Notes: generated by a model from the letters alone, not told the origin. 64,000 bases of DNA from Palaemon carinicauda (GCF_036898095.1 NC_090759.1:18445640-18509639); one strand, 5' to 3'. Shown: positions 33,943-45,475, numbered from the stretch's first letter. Made by a program: numbers and translations.

Positions 33943-34495
33943 GACGTGGCTTATATTCTTGTTTGCTCTAGCCCTGGGGGCCAGAGTTAGTGAAATATTT
34001 GCCCTTTCTCGGGATGAGGTCCATATTCAGTTCACAGAAGTGAGAGAACTGAATCTCTTCCCTGACCCAACGTTTCTCGCCAAGAACGAGCTACCTACCA
34101 AAAAGGGGGGTACCTGGAGAATCTGCCCTCTGAAGGAAGATGTCTCGCTGTGTCCAGTAAAGTGTCTAAAGGTCTATCTTTGTAGAACTGCAGACTTCAG
34201 GGGAGGACAGCTCTTTAAAGGAGAAACCTCAGGCTCAAACTTATCCCTAAAACAACTAAGGGCGAAGATCACCCACTAACTTTGCAGAGCGGATCCTGAC
34301 AGTACACCCGCAGGTCATGATCCCAGAAAAATTGCTTCGTCATTGAACTTCTTCCAATACATGGATTTTGAGCGTCTTCGCTCGTATACTTGATGGAAGT
34401 CATCCAGAGTATTCCTTAAACACTACGCTAAGCAAGTGCAAGAGCTGAAAAGGTATGTGGTGGCGGCAGGTAGTGTGCTAAAACCTGTCGCTTAG
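33943..34495 (+). pseudogene. DIRS-C2 tyrosine recombinase, C-terminal half
   Basis: The frame starting at 33890 becomes recombinase at about 33945 (LIFLFALALGARVSEIFALS, with the catalytic Arg). It continues through FLAKNELP and VSLCPVKCLKVYL to 34279. The rest, after a stop and frameshifts, reads ELLPIHGF, DFERLRSYT, VFLKHYAKQ (nucleophile Tyr) and VAAGSVLKPV by 34493. The HxxR box is not readable in a clean frame around 34310. The N-terminal domain was lost in the deletion that joins it to Gag. Confidence 0.8.
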
Positions 34496-35400
34496 CCCTG
34501 CGAGAAACAGTGAATTGATTGGGACTGTTAAGAATTGGGTGTATGTGTTGACACCTCACAGTGAAGTGAAGTGTCACTGTTCCAGTTATTAAAGATGAAG
34601 AAACATAGAGATAACACTTGTGCTATGTGTTCTTTACACAGTGTGAAAAGACAATCATTCATAGAAATTATATTAGAAAATTTATTAAATTTTCAGTTTT
34701 GTGGCATTAATTATTATTCCCTTTCAGGTGAAGTAAGCATTTCTGGTCTCATCTGTATTTTATGTTTCTTTTGTATTCACTAGCATTTTATTACCACTAT
34801 ATAATGTATGTTGAATTACTATTTATTGATTACCAATAAATATTTGATTGATATTTGCATCTATTTCGCCCCAAATTTGAATAGATAAAGATGTGTGAGT
34901 ATTATTTAACCCTTAATAATCTGCATATTGACATGTGAACAAAATAAATAATTTTGTTCTAACATGAATACTGTACAACCTTTCTCTGCCTATGCATACT
35001 TTGTTCCTACATGGGTACAAACTTGTCTGATTTTGCATACAGCTAAGCCTGTATGCTCTGGATGCTATGGTGGCTCATATAAACCTTTGTTTGTATTGAG
35101 AAAACAAACTTTGACTGGCTTTATATACAGTAAGACCTGTATGCTCTCGTTGCTAGGTTTGTTCATATGGGATATGCAAACCTCGAGACTTTTTCCCGAG
35201 TCTAGTATGACTTTTCCCTGCAGGGGGCAGGAAGCACTTATGGTTCATGATTAGAAGTAATGACGTTTAACGGTAACGCCATATGTCTTTATGGTCTATT
35301 GTCTTGAGGTTAAGGCTTATTTGGAAAATCCACAGATACAGTATTTTCTAAATAATGCTCTGGTAACCTTCCATCAGGACGACATGGCCTGAGCCCAAAA
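34496..35400 (+). other. 3' tail of DIRS-C2
   Basis: No gene is seen. The first 190 bases match the tail of DIRS-C1 (8185-8390). The part after about 35150 matches the tail of DIRS-B1 (12640-12905). Between them is AT-rich sequence with AATAAA words near 34841 and 34942. The shared end shows that B and C families use the same right terminus. Confidence 0.7.
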
Positions 35401-35420
35401 AAGGTTCGCTCATCTATTAT

Positions 35421-35870
35421 TGGGTGAGATAGCCATGTCGTCCTGATGGACCCGCCCTCTTTTTTATAGAAAAGGCCTTGGCAGGATCCTCCCGAAACTA
35501 CTATACAGTATCTGTAGCACCTTGCTCAATGCTACAAGGAATAAACACAGCGGCGACGATGGCGCCATTTAGATACTCAAGGTAGTAACGGAGGAAGGGT
35601 ACCTTGATAACTGCTCCCCTTCTATTTTTGCCACTTTCCCCCTCGAAGTGAAAACGCTATTCGGGGTGAAGATTGCTATGTGTCGTATCAAGATATACGT
35701 CCCCTGATATTATGCGATATCTTTGAAAGAAATTTTAAGGCTATTCGCGTCAGGAGTTAGAATTCTGGAGACCTAAAGGTAAATTGTCTGGGAATATCAC
35801 TGTAGTCAAATATACCCTAGGTAGCTACTTAAAGGAACCTTCCATCAGGACGACATGGCTATCTCACCCA
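35421..35870. repeat. Foldback unit B with perfect 30-bp arms, behind DIRS-C2
   Basis: TGGGTGAGATAGCCATG...CTGATGGA (35421-35450) is the exact reverse complement of 35841-35870. The arms contain CCATGTCGTCCTGATGG, the complement of the DIRS-B/C right-end word. The inner 390 bases have no open frame of note. The unit begins only about 20 bases after the DIRS right end, repeating the arrangement seen for the A and D families. I recall this arm sequence as a common repeat of penaeid genomes, from memory only. Confidence 0.85.
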
Positions 35871-36336
35871 AAAATAGATTTTTCGCTTCACTCAAAATCC
35901 GTTTTTTAGCCCCTAGAACCATTAGAAAACTATCAATTTCATATAAAAATCAAACTTTAAAATGCAAAATATATACAGTATTAGAAAAGGCTCAAGTAAA
36001 TAAGAACATGATGCCCCTTGCAATAATAGTTCTAATTTGTAATTGAATACTGTAAAAACTCCCCACCTCCTTTCTGGAAGACACATTATCAATGAATACA
36101 GGACCTAAAACATACAGGAGAGACTACTTGATTCATCTGTCACTTTGAAACTAGCTATGGGGAAATTGATGAAAGTGGTAATGTTATGCTTATCCGAGTA
36201 AAGCTTGGTCTCCTAGTTACCATGGCTGGAGGCACAGACTAGACTTCAAATGTAGCATAGCCCAAATGGTATACAGTGGTTTAGTAGCAACATCCTACCA
36301 TTTTTAATCGGATGGATCACATATCATGAAATTTTT
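35871..36336. other. AT-rich stretch without a gene
   Basis: The first 30 bases (AATAGATTTTTCGCTTCACTC) mirror the junction word at 12888-12919. The rest shows no coding potential, repeat or terminal structure that I recognise. It is probably host intron or old unclassified repeat. Confidence 0.4.
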
Positions 36337-37836
36337 ATTTGTTCCGTGACTGTAATACAAACCTACACTATTTATAGGGGTATTTCTTACAGCAACGTTG
36401 GAAGGACGAGCCATTAGAATTTAGCGAGGATAAACTACCCATCCTGCTAGTTAGTGGGGGGGGATGGTGGTTGGGGTGGTAGTTAGCTGCCCCCCTCACT
36501 CGCTTATCTGTGACTGTACTTCACTTTGCTTTTGGCTCGGATAAAGATATTTTTGGACTGCCATTAATCATTGTCTTTTTTCTTTTTCTTTGTGTGTGTG
36601 TGTGTGTGCGATTTCCTACCGACCATGCGTACCTGACCTGGTCCTGAGGGCCGCTCATGTGGTACCTTTATGTCCGCGTAGGACATCGATCCCATCGTTT
36701 GTGTCTGGCTTGCAGGAGACAGCGGTATGATGAGAGTAATAAGTGTATCAAATGCCGGGAGTGGTCTGCCTCCCAGTGGGATAGGTTTGGATGTCAGCGA
36801 AAGAAGAAGGCTAAGTGGGATTCTTCTCCTTCCAAGGTTTCTTTTAAACAGAAGAAATCTAAAGCATCTTTTTCCGCTTCCCGACCTTCCACTGAAGTTC
36901 CTGCTCAAATAGTTTCCTCTGGGGAACTGTCGAGTAGTAGCACAGTCCATTTAATCCCTGGACAACCTCTGTTCTCGAGAGACGATGTTGCTTCCCCTAG
37001 CAAAGCGTCCCCGGCTCTTCTGAGGGAATCCTTATCTCTTTCTCCCCTTTTGCAGGTTTGCCCAGCTGCCTTCCAAGGAGGTGTTGCTGCAGCTGCTTTG
37101 CAGCGTTAGTCGGTGTCGGAAGTGGATCCTTTGACCATGGTCAATTTGGTGGCGTCTGAGGATTAGTCTGCTGCCCTCCTAGGGAGCCCTGTTCCTGCCT
37201 TGTCCTCGGCTTCTTCCGCCACTGCCGAGGACTGCACTCCCCCCATTTGCTGACCATCCTTCGGGAGTGGAGCAAAGTCCAAGGCATGTCTCTACTGCGA
37301 GGGATCCTCTATCTCGTTCGAGAGAGAGGCCACTCAGAGACTCCTCTTCGGAGGCCTGCTGATCCTCCTGCTCCTGCGGTGCGGGGGGTCTCGTCACAGT
37401 GGTCGCCGACCCCGGCGTGCTTGTCTTGCGCTTCCCCTTGGAGGTACTCTTCCTCCTTTTGTGAAGAGACGCCCCTCTGCACATTTCTCAACCACTGCAA
37501 GTAAACCATTGCTCCCTTGTGTAACCTAGTATTATGTCAATACCGTTATATCCCCATACCCTGGCGAAGTGGTGTTGGGAATGTCTTGGTGACCTCTGAT
37601 GATTCCTAATAACTCGGAATAACTTTTACCTTGATAGTCACATTGCTAGTATCTCGACACACGGCTTGTGTAGGCCGCAGACCATGCATAGCAAGGTTAG
37701 CGAGGTGTAAGGGTTTCCATATTTTTTGTACTAATTAACATAAGAAAGGAATCCCTGGTTAAAGCCTAGAAACCCCCTAATGGGCGAGTCAACCCCTATA
37801 GGTAGCGTAGGTTTGTATTACAGTTACAGAACAAAT
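36337..37836 (+). mobile_element. DIRS-D4, 1.5-kb non-autonomous DIRS-D derivative
   Basis: The left repeat (36337-36381, ATTTGTTCCGTGACTG...) and right repeat (37792-37836) are complementary with a few mismatches, including the private word ACTGTAATACAAACCTAC. Inside are a family-D leader, the Gag finger region and then directly the family-D tail from about 37497 (GTAAACCATTGCTCCCTTGTG, compare GTAAGCCATGCTCCCTTGTG at 55104). The Gag core, RT, RNase H and recombinase are all missing. Such an element would need enzymes from another copy to move. Confidence 0.88.
36625..37109 (+). pseudogene. DIRS-D4 Gag fragment with N-terminal finger
   Basis: An ATG at 36625 corresponds to the start in D3, but TGA follows within five codons. 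The finger continues in the frame 36657-37109, with LCLACRRQR, KCIKCREWSASQWDRF and a Lys/Ser-rich stretch, and stops at 37109. Downstream to 37490 further Gag-like words occur in broken frames (TCAGAGACTCCTCTTCGGAGG, as in D1 and D3). It cannot code for a full Gag. Confidence 0.75.
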
Positions 37837-38071
37837 GACAAATTTGGAAGTAATTTGTATTTTTCCCAATGATACAACCCTGTAGCTATTTATACAAATT
37901 TGCCTGCCATCCCAGTCCCCCTTTGAAGTCCTACCTCCAAGCAAATTAAAGTACAGTCACAGGTGTGTGAGTGAGAAGGGTAGCTAACTAACCCCCCCCC
38001 CCTGCTAACTATAGATAGCTACAGGTTTGTATCATTAGGAAAAATACAAATTAAGTACTTCCAAATTTGTT
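37837..38071. repeat. Foldback unit between DIRS-D4 and DIRS-D2
   Basis: The left arm begins GACAAATTTGGAAGTAATTTG and the right arm ends ACTTCCAAATTTGTT; the arms pair over about 55 bases with small indels and share TACAAACCTGTAGCTATTTAT-type words. In reverse complement the inner part follows the DIRS-D4 leader (CACCTGTGACTGTACTT, compare ATCTGTGACTGTACTT at 36506). It touches the right repeat of D4 on one side and the left repeat of D2 on the other, with no other sequence between. Confidence 0.85.
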
Positions 38072-38349
38072 ATTTGTTCCAACACAGATACAAACCTTCG
38101 CTATTTATAGGGTATTACTTTCGGCAATGCTGAAAACCAGCCAAGACAATTTTAGTGAGGGATAATTACGCCATCCGCTAGTTAGCGGGAGGGGGTTGGG
38201 GTAGACTAGCTACCCCGCTCACTCGCACCTGTCGGTTGAGTAACCACTTTTGCTTTTGGCTTGGTAGAGTGCGGACGTGCCGTCTCCCTCTCCCGTTAAA
38301 CAAACTGCCTTGACTTTATTACTTTTCCTTTTTCTTTTGTGTGTATCGG

Positions 38350-41300
38350 TGTGTGTTGTTATTGTCCCGCAATGCGGACATGTCCAGGGATTGAAGGCGC
38401 TCGCCACCTTCATGTCCTCCATGGAGACGGACCCACACCCTATATGCGCGGCTTGCCGGGGAACTCGGTGTTCGCGGGACAACATCTGTTTTGAGTGTAG
38501 GGAATGGCCTGCCTCCCAGTGGGAGAGGTTTGCGCATAAGAAGTCTAAATGCGAATCTTCGCTTTCACGGTCATCCTCGAAATCAAAGAAATCGCGGGCT
38601 TCTGCTTCTTCTATGCCCAAATCTCTGCCCGAAGCTAATCCTTGACCAGCCCCTTTCCGGGGCACGGTCGAGCGGTAGCACAGGGCTTGTGACTCCAGGT
38701 CAACCCTGTAGGATAGACGAAGGTGGCGGCTCCCCTAGTGAGTCGGCTCCTTCTCTTCCCCCAGGGAGCGCCTGTTCTTTTCCAGACCTCGTGTCTTTAT
38801 GTCCATCGCTAGGCGTCGATGGTCCCCCTACGAAGGAAGTTCTCGAATTCCTCCAAAGGGGAGCAGAGAGAAGGCGGTCGTCTCCTTCCTCTACGGAAGT
38901 CGATCCTCCTCTTCTGGGCGCAGGCGCTGTTGCCTGTCGGTCAGGCCGAGAGTCTGGTTCCGACGCCGAGGTGTTAGCTAACCCACCAGGGACGGGGGCA
39001 GGGCTCTCTCCAAGGCAAGCTTTCCCTTCGGGGGAACATATCTCTCGTTCGCGAGAGAAGATTGCTTCTGTGCATCGGCAATCTCCTTACGCTTTAGGTT
39101 CTCTTCCAGGGGGGGAAAGAGAACCTTGTTATAAGCGTAGTTCTCCTTCGGGTGAACTCTTCTCCCCTGCTGAGGAATTATCTGTAGACCTTAATCGGTC
39201 TCCCCCTCGGGCGGAGTCTGTTGAACGTTCCTTTCCGGAGGTTCGCAGAGTGGAGGAGTTGGTAACCCCTCTCCACCCCGGACGTTCTCCTCCTTGGGCT
39301 GTGAGGAGACGTCTTTTTGAACCTGCTGGTTCTTCTGACATTGACCCTCCGGGGTCTCATGACGATCAGCCTTTGGGCTGGCGTGATCCTGAGCCTTCGG
39401 GCTCTCGTCATGTTGATCCTGCGGGTTCTCATGACAGCCGGAGTCCTTCCTTCGGGTCTCCATCGCGCTGAATGTTCGGGCTCTCGCGACTTGAAACCTT
39501 TGGGTTTCTGTTACGCTGAACCCTCGGGCTCTCGTAACGATGGTAACGTTGAACCTCCGGGTTCTCGTACCGTCAGTCACGTTGATTCTTCGGGGTCTCG
39601 TGACAGTGGAAATTCTGTTCCTTGTTACGTTGACCCTTCGGGGTCTCGTAACCTGAGTTACGCTGAACCCTTGGGCTCTCGTAACTTTAGTCGCGCTAGC
39701 ACTTCGGTGTATCGTGACAGAGAAACTTCGGTTTCTCGTTGCGTTGATCCTTCGGGTTCGCGCAACACGGTTCACGCTGAACTTTCGGGTTCTCGTGACC
39801 ATAGTCATTCTTTTTTTGACAGAGTTTTCAAACTCGTTGTGTTGATCGTTCGCGCTCACACAACACAAGATATCGTGAACCTTCGGGTGAGCGTAGCATT
39901 GAGTTCTCTCACCAATCTGAGACCCCTTGCACGCACGACCAAGTTGGCGCGCACGACTGACTTGGCGCGCACGACCATCTTTGCGCGCGCAAACAAAATC
40001 TCGAACATGGCGCGCGGGTTCGTCCTATGGCACGCCATATGCGCGAACATCCTGTTGCTAGCCATGCGCGGGAACAACATACTGCGCGCCATGCGCGCAA
40101 GCAACCTATTGTGCGCCAGGTGCGCAAACAACCTCATACGCACCACGAGCGCGAAAAAGGTACGCGCAATCGGGAAAGGCGCGCGCACGAACACCCTTCC
40201 GCCTACCAACAGTTCGGCGCAAGAGCACGACCATCTTGGCGCTCACAATCAGTCTCTCAAGCCCCTTAGGCCTCAACAGAGACAACAGTCGCCTGCGCGA
40301 CCGAGCCCAGACCCTATCCCTAAGGGTAGGCCTGTGTCGATCTTGCCTGTAGTGAAGCCTCCATCAGACAAGAGGGTTAGGAAAGCTGCCCAGGTTCCTA
40401 AACCCAGGGAGCAGTCCTTTTCTAAGGACCTCCCCCTTTGTTCCTCAGGAGCCCGTGAACCCCCGTGGCTTAGCACTTTATTCAATGTTATGCGCCAAGC
40501 CTTGAAAGGAGTCGTTCCCCACTCCCAGTCCTTAGGTGACACACCTAGGATCCCCTTATCGCCTCCTCTCTTCCCAGGGTCCTTTCCTCCCTCCGATCCT
40601 AGGAGGAGTTCGGAAGATCCCGCACAGGCAGGTCCTTCTGGCAAGGGGAGACGGTCATCCCCTCGCAAAAGACCTCTGGAGGAGATTAGGCATGAACCTC
40701 AGGGTAGCCCCTTGCAGTTCTAGACGCCACAGGCCAGGCTAAAGGGGAAAAGGAAAAGGTTTCGTCCTTCGCCCCCCAAGGAGGATAGGGTTACTTCCTA
40801 TGGAGACTCCTTCCGTCCTTTACCGGTCGAGATAGTGTCTAAGGAGGCACGACCTGCGACCGGACGGGACTTGCCCCGTACGGTAACGAACTTGCATTCC
40901 ACCTGTAAGCCGACGGAGTCCTCTAGGCCCTTGGGGTCAGAGGACCTCCAGCCTCGTGGGAGGGAACCGAAGGATTAGTTCACCATCCCCAAATCCTCGG
41001 CCAGGCTTCCTCCCTCACTGCCTCCCAGGCAGCCGGAAGCGAGTACCTCCTCGGCAGTCTCCCTATCCCCAGTCTATCCAGTCAACGACTTCGACCCACT
41101 CTGGGCTCCTATGGATGAGAGCTCGGACGTGGAAGGGCAGAGCGATCTCAAGGACGACGCTCTGCCAGCAGCCGCTAGCCCTAAGCTTACGGAGGATGAG
41201 AGGAAAGAGTCTGAACACTCCTGGTAGGTCCTAGCCTGCATCCATTTCAGCAATGGACTTCCAGATCCGTCGGCAGCCCCTCTAGATGGAAAAGAAACGG

Positions 41301-42161
41301 TCCTTGACCAATTCTATGGCACTCGGAAACCTCATAGGACCAGTGCAGCTTTGCCCTGGTCAAAGGGGTTGAAGAGTGCCAAACAGAAGGCAGTGTCCTA
41401 GGCAACTGGGTCCACCTCTTCTCTCCGCTCCATCTCTTCCTCCAAGCTCCTACCTCCTCTGTATGTGTTTCAGACGAGGTACAACGAGATCCTCGGGGAA
41501 TCTCTTCCAATGCTGCCTCTCGACCACTCTATAGAGGCACTCTCGAAGGCCACCCCCTTTGAGAAACTTACGGACTTCCAGTCTCCTTTTCGGTCTCTGA
41601 AATCCTAAACCAGGAGAAGGTGGTGAAGTATGCCATGCAGTCTACCTTGTGGCTGGATTTCTGGTTAGGATCCTTAAGACAACTGATGCGGTCTAAAGAC
41701 CTGTCTCGGGAATCCTCCAGGAAGTCTTTGGAGACTTTCGTATTTCTGGCTCTCGGACCATCGAGTTCCTCTCCCATCAGGTAGTGAACCTTTGGGCTAA
41801 CACTATCCTGAAGAGGAGAGATGCCGTCATAGGCAAGTTCCATAGACATCTCCCTCAGGCTGAAGTAGCGAGACTGAGAAATGCTCCTTTCGAGGGCAAT
41901 TCTTTGTTCCATCCCGAGGATGTTGAGCGGGTGGCAGAGAGGTGGAGGAAGTCCAGTCAGGACACTCTCATCCAAAAGGTCTTAACGGCTAGATCTTACC
42001 CCTCTCAGCCACAGCGGAAAGCACAGCAAAACCCGCAGCCGAAAACGGCTAGAGACCCAAAACAGCAGGGTAAAAAGGGTGCAAAGCAGGCCTTTCACAG
42101 CAAAAAGTCCTTTCATAGAGAAAAGGGTAAGAAGGGATCTGGCCGAGGCCGGTCCCAATAA
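38350..42161 (+). pseudogene. DIRS-D2 Gag with SGSR repeat linker
   Basis: Start MRTCPG as in D3, then an early frameshift. The finger lies in the frame 38277-38645 (PHPICAACRG, CSRDNICFECREWPASQWERF). The next frames carry RRLFEPAGSSDIDPPGS, then the SGSR repeats (39327-39800), then a basic region with GCGCGC-rich DNA (39930-40200). The conserved core is in pieces: KESEHSW, TRKPHRTSAALPWSKG, MNLWANTILKRRDAV (41784-42161). It ends with a basic tail, GKKGSGRGRSQ. At least five frame changes or stops occur. Core and finger identify it as the same Gag as D1 and D3. Confidence 0.75.
39327..39800 (+). repeat. Imperfect 33-bp coding repeat (11 residues, SGSR core)
   Basis: Units of mostly 33 bases encode (A/V)(E/D)PSGSR(N/D) followed by four variable residues; one unit is 48 bases. 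Typical DNA words are CCTTCGGG(C/T)TCTCGT. The frame changes once near 39475, yet the motif is read on both sides of the change, so the frameshift came after the repeats expanded. Confidence 0.88.
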
Positions 42162-42169
42162 GACAGGCA

Positions 42170-44085
42170 ATCCTCCCATTTGCCCACCTGTGGGGGGATG
42201 CCTGCAAAGCCGCTGGCAGAGGTGGCTTCACCACGGGGCCGAACCCTGGACGGTTGAGGCGATTTGTTCAGGGTATCGCATCCCGTTCACGCTCTCTCTC
42301 CCTCCACTGACTCTAGTGCCGATTCCATCGAACTCCTGTGCGAACTGATCCGCACAGGAATTTTCCCTCAGGGTGGAAGTCCAGTACATGTTAGAGAAGG
42401 ATGCTCTCCAGGAGGTCCTCGACGGGTCCCCAGGCTTCTACAGTCGACTCTTTCTTGTGAAAAACACGTCTGGAGGCTGGAGACCAGTCATCGACCTATC
42501 GGCATTGAACAGGTTTGTTGAACAGACGCCTTTCAGGATGGAGACGGCCGACACAGTCAGACAAGCGATAAGACCCCAGGACTTCATGTGCACTCTAGAT
42601 CTGAAGGACGCATACTTCCAGATCCCAATTCACCCGTCTTCCAGGAAGTATCTAAGATTCATGTTCAATCGGAAGCATTACCAGTTCAGGGTACTGTGTT
42701 TCGGTCTTTCCACAGCACCCCAGGTATTCACGAGAGTATTTGCCCTAGTATCATCTTGGGCTCGCAGAGTCGGCATCCGTCTCCTAAGATACTTGGACGA
42801 TGGGCTGTTTCTGGGAGACTCGGAGGCGGCCCTTCTCCGCCAGCGAGACGAGCTTCTAAGGTTTTGCCAGGATCTGGGGATCGTGGTAAACCTCGAAGTC
42901 TCAACTGATCTCTTCTCAAGAACTGGTATACCTAGGCATGCGATTAGACACCCTAAGGCACAAAGCGTTTCCATCAGACGAAAGGATCCAGAGGCTGAGG
43001 GAGATAGCACAGGTCTTCCTCAGTCGAGAAGAGTTCCCGACGCAGTATTGGCTTCGCCTTCTCGGTCGCCTCTCTTTCCTGACTCGACTGGTCCCCAACA
43101 GTTGCCCCAGGAGGAGATCCCTTCAGTGGCGACTAAAATCCCTGTGGAACCAACACTCCGATTCCCGGGATCACCTAGTCCGCATAGGGCTAGAGGAACA
43201 ATCAGACCTCAGGTGGTGGCTAGCGGAGCCGAACCTCTGCAAAGGGGTTGATCTTCTTGTCTCTCCCTCGGAATTGATGCTTTTTTCGGATGCATCAAAA
43301 GAAGGGGGGGGAGGGGGGGCTCACGTGCTGCATCATTACATCTCCGGCCAATGGTCCGAATCAGAAAGGTACCAGCACATAAATCTCTTAGAGATGAGTG
43401 CAGCCTTTCTGGCCCTCAAAAAGTTAAACCAGGTCCTGGTGGGGCACTCCTTGGTGTTGATGAGCGACAACACCACGGTAGTAGCTTATCTAAGCAACAG
43501 GGCGGTACCTTTTCGCAGCAGCAGTGCCATCTTGCAGTAGAGATACTCAGATGGGCAGAGGACAACTCTGTGACTCAATCAGCTCGCTTCATTCCGGGCA
43601 AGTGGAATGTGCTAGCAGACAAGCTGAGCAGAGCGACTCAGATAGTTGGCACAGAGTGGTCTTTGAATCCTCTGATAGCCAACAAAGTCCTGACTTTGTG
43701 GGGTTCCCCGACTGTGGATCTGTTCGCAACGGCCCTGAATTTCAGGCTCCCGTTGTACTGCTCCCCAGTCCCGGATCCCCAAGCTCTTTGGCAAGATGGT
43801 TTCCAACAACGGTGGATAAACCTGGACGCTTGCGCGTTTCCCCCGTTCTGTCTGATGAGAAAAGTCCTCAACCAGGTACGAGCAAGCAACAACTTGCAAA
43901 TGACCCTCCTAGCTCCACTATGGCATCACGCAGAGTGGTTTCCGGACCTTTCGCATCTCCTTACGGAGATCCCGAGGGAGCTTCCTCCACAGCACGACCT
44001 CCTCAAACAACCACATGCCAACATCTTCCACAAAGCCGTAGCTTCGCTTCAACTTCACGCCTGGAGACTATCCAGCACCTCCTCA
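42170..44085 (+). pseudogene. DIRS-D2 reverse transcriptase and RNase H
   Basis: RT in the frame from 42373: FYSRLFLVKNTSGGWR, LDLKDAYFQIPIH, CFGLSTAPQVFTR and RYLDDGLFL (codons from 42787), where Gly replaces the usual Trp after YLDD. A frameshift near 42905 leads to the frame 42938-43540, with the thumb (LGRLSFLTRLVP) and RNase H: Asp in LFSDASKEGG (43289), Glu in LLEMSAAFL (about 43394) and Asp in LMSDNTTVV (43466). A G-run at 43303-43318 lengthens the loop after the first Asp. A stop at 43538 and a further shift lead to the C-terminal block (NVLADKLSRATQ, DLFATALNF, CAFPPFCLM, APLWHHAEWF) ending near 44085. Confidence 0.88.
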
Positions 44086-45104
44086 CACAGAGAGGCTTTT
44101 CGCAACCGGTTGCGAAAAGAATGGCTGGACACCTCAGGAGATCTACAGAGGCTGTCTACCAGGTGAAGTGGTCAGTTTTCTGTGGTTGGTGTCATGGAAG
44201 GGTATCTCTCCCCTCGATGCCTCTGTTCCAACTATAGCGGAGTTTCTTGTATACCTTCGGGAAGAAATGCTTCTCGGTCTCGGCAGTCAAAAGCTACCGC
44301 TCAGCCTTGAGTCTCGCCTTTAGACTGAAAGGAGTCGATATTTCCTCCTCGTTGGAACTTTCTTTGCTCATACGCAGTTACGAGCTTACTTGTCCCCAGG
44401 TAGAGCTAAGACCTCGCCCTTGGAATGTGGTTTGGGTACTCAGGTCTCTGAAGGGCTTCCCCTATGAACCACTACGCCAGGCCTCCGATCGCCACCTCAC
44501 GTGGAAGACGGTGTGCCTGCTCGCTCTGGCTTCGGCCAAGAGAGTCAGCGAACTTCATGGTCTATCTGCTGATGTCTCCCACTCTAGGAGAGGGGGGGAA
44601 GTAATCCTCAACTACATCCCTAAGTTTGTAGCTAAGACTCAAAATATGGGTGTGCCGGACTCCAGGTTGGGCCCATTTCGGATAGAGAGTCTTCGTTCTG
44701 TAACCGAAGATCCAGACCAACTGTTACTATGTCCAGTAAGGAGTTTGAGGTGTTACTTAAGAAGAACAGCAGCAAAAGCTCGCCCCTGTGTACGAGCACT
44801 TTTTGTCAGCACGGGGAAGGTCAAGAGGAGGGTCACGAGGAATACTGTTTCCTCCTGGATAAGGAAAGTAATTGAATGCGCTCTATATCCAGATCCTCCC
44901 CTGTCCAACCGACCCAGAGCTCATGACGTCAGAGGCATTGCAACGTCTCTGGCATTCAAGAAGAATTTTTCTGTGGCACAGGTATTGCAAGCGGGCATGT
45001 GGAAGCGTCGGACAACCTTCACAGCCCACTACCTGAAAGACGTAACCCACAGGAGCATGGAAACCTCCATTGGTCCTGTGGTGTCCGCACAACAAGTGAT
45101 CTAA
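44086..45104 (+). pseudogene. DIRS-D2 tyrosine recombinase, catalytic part open
   Basis: The N-terminal domain starts at RGFSQPVAKRMAGHLRRS in one frame; a frameshift near 44270 in GGTCTCGGCAGTC moves it to the open frame 44247-45104. That frame holds AVKSYRSALSLAF, the catalytic Arg in ASAKRVSELHGLS (44541), HDVRGIATSLAF (His 44922, Arg 44931) and HYLKDV with the nucleophile Tyr (45030), ending SIGPVVSAQQVI. All catalytic residues are present and the last 286 codons are undamaged. The DIRS-D3 copy has the same layout, also with breaks in the N-terminal domain. Confidence 0.9.
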
Positions 45105-45475
45105 TACCTCAGGCTCCTTGATGGACAAATAGCAGAGGGTTGAGGGCTGAGGTTACCGAGGTTAGTCTGGGGTGAATGAAAAGAATGTCTAGCTCCCTTC
45201 TTTCTTTCTTCTTCTCCCCCCTGGGGAAACAGCTTCGCAAGACAGAAGCATAGCTGACCTCACCCCTCTGCAGGTAAGATTCATTTCCCTTGTGCATCCC
45301 AAGTATGAATAAATACTATGTTACGTCACCAATACCTCGTGAGGGAGGGTATTGGATATGTCTTAGAACTCATGCTTATCCTCTAGTTCCTACGTAAAGA
45401 CAAGCCATGGGTCTCTCTCACACAAGCTCCTGCAGGCCGCTATCATCGAGTTACCTTGTAACTACTTTGATTTTA

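Larger units (their letters stand above)
31521..35400 (+). mobile_element. DIRS-C2, deletion derivative joining Gag to recombinase
   Basis: It starts with a gene-free leader (31521-33400), then a two-exon Gag, then directly the recombinase and a 900-base tail. RT and RNase H are missing. The right end (about 35366-35400, CATCAGGACGACATGGC then CTGAGCCCAAAAAA) equals that of DIRS-B1. The left border is uncertain: its first bases (GGGATTTTGACGAAGG, AAAAATCTATTTCTGGGG) do not mirror the right end, so 31521 to about 33300 may belong to a different DIRS copy. The leader is T-rich, with a 133-bp duplication. Confidence 0.65.
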
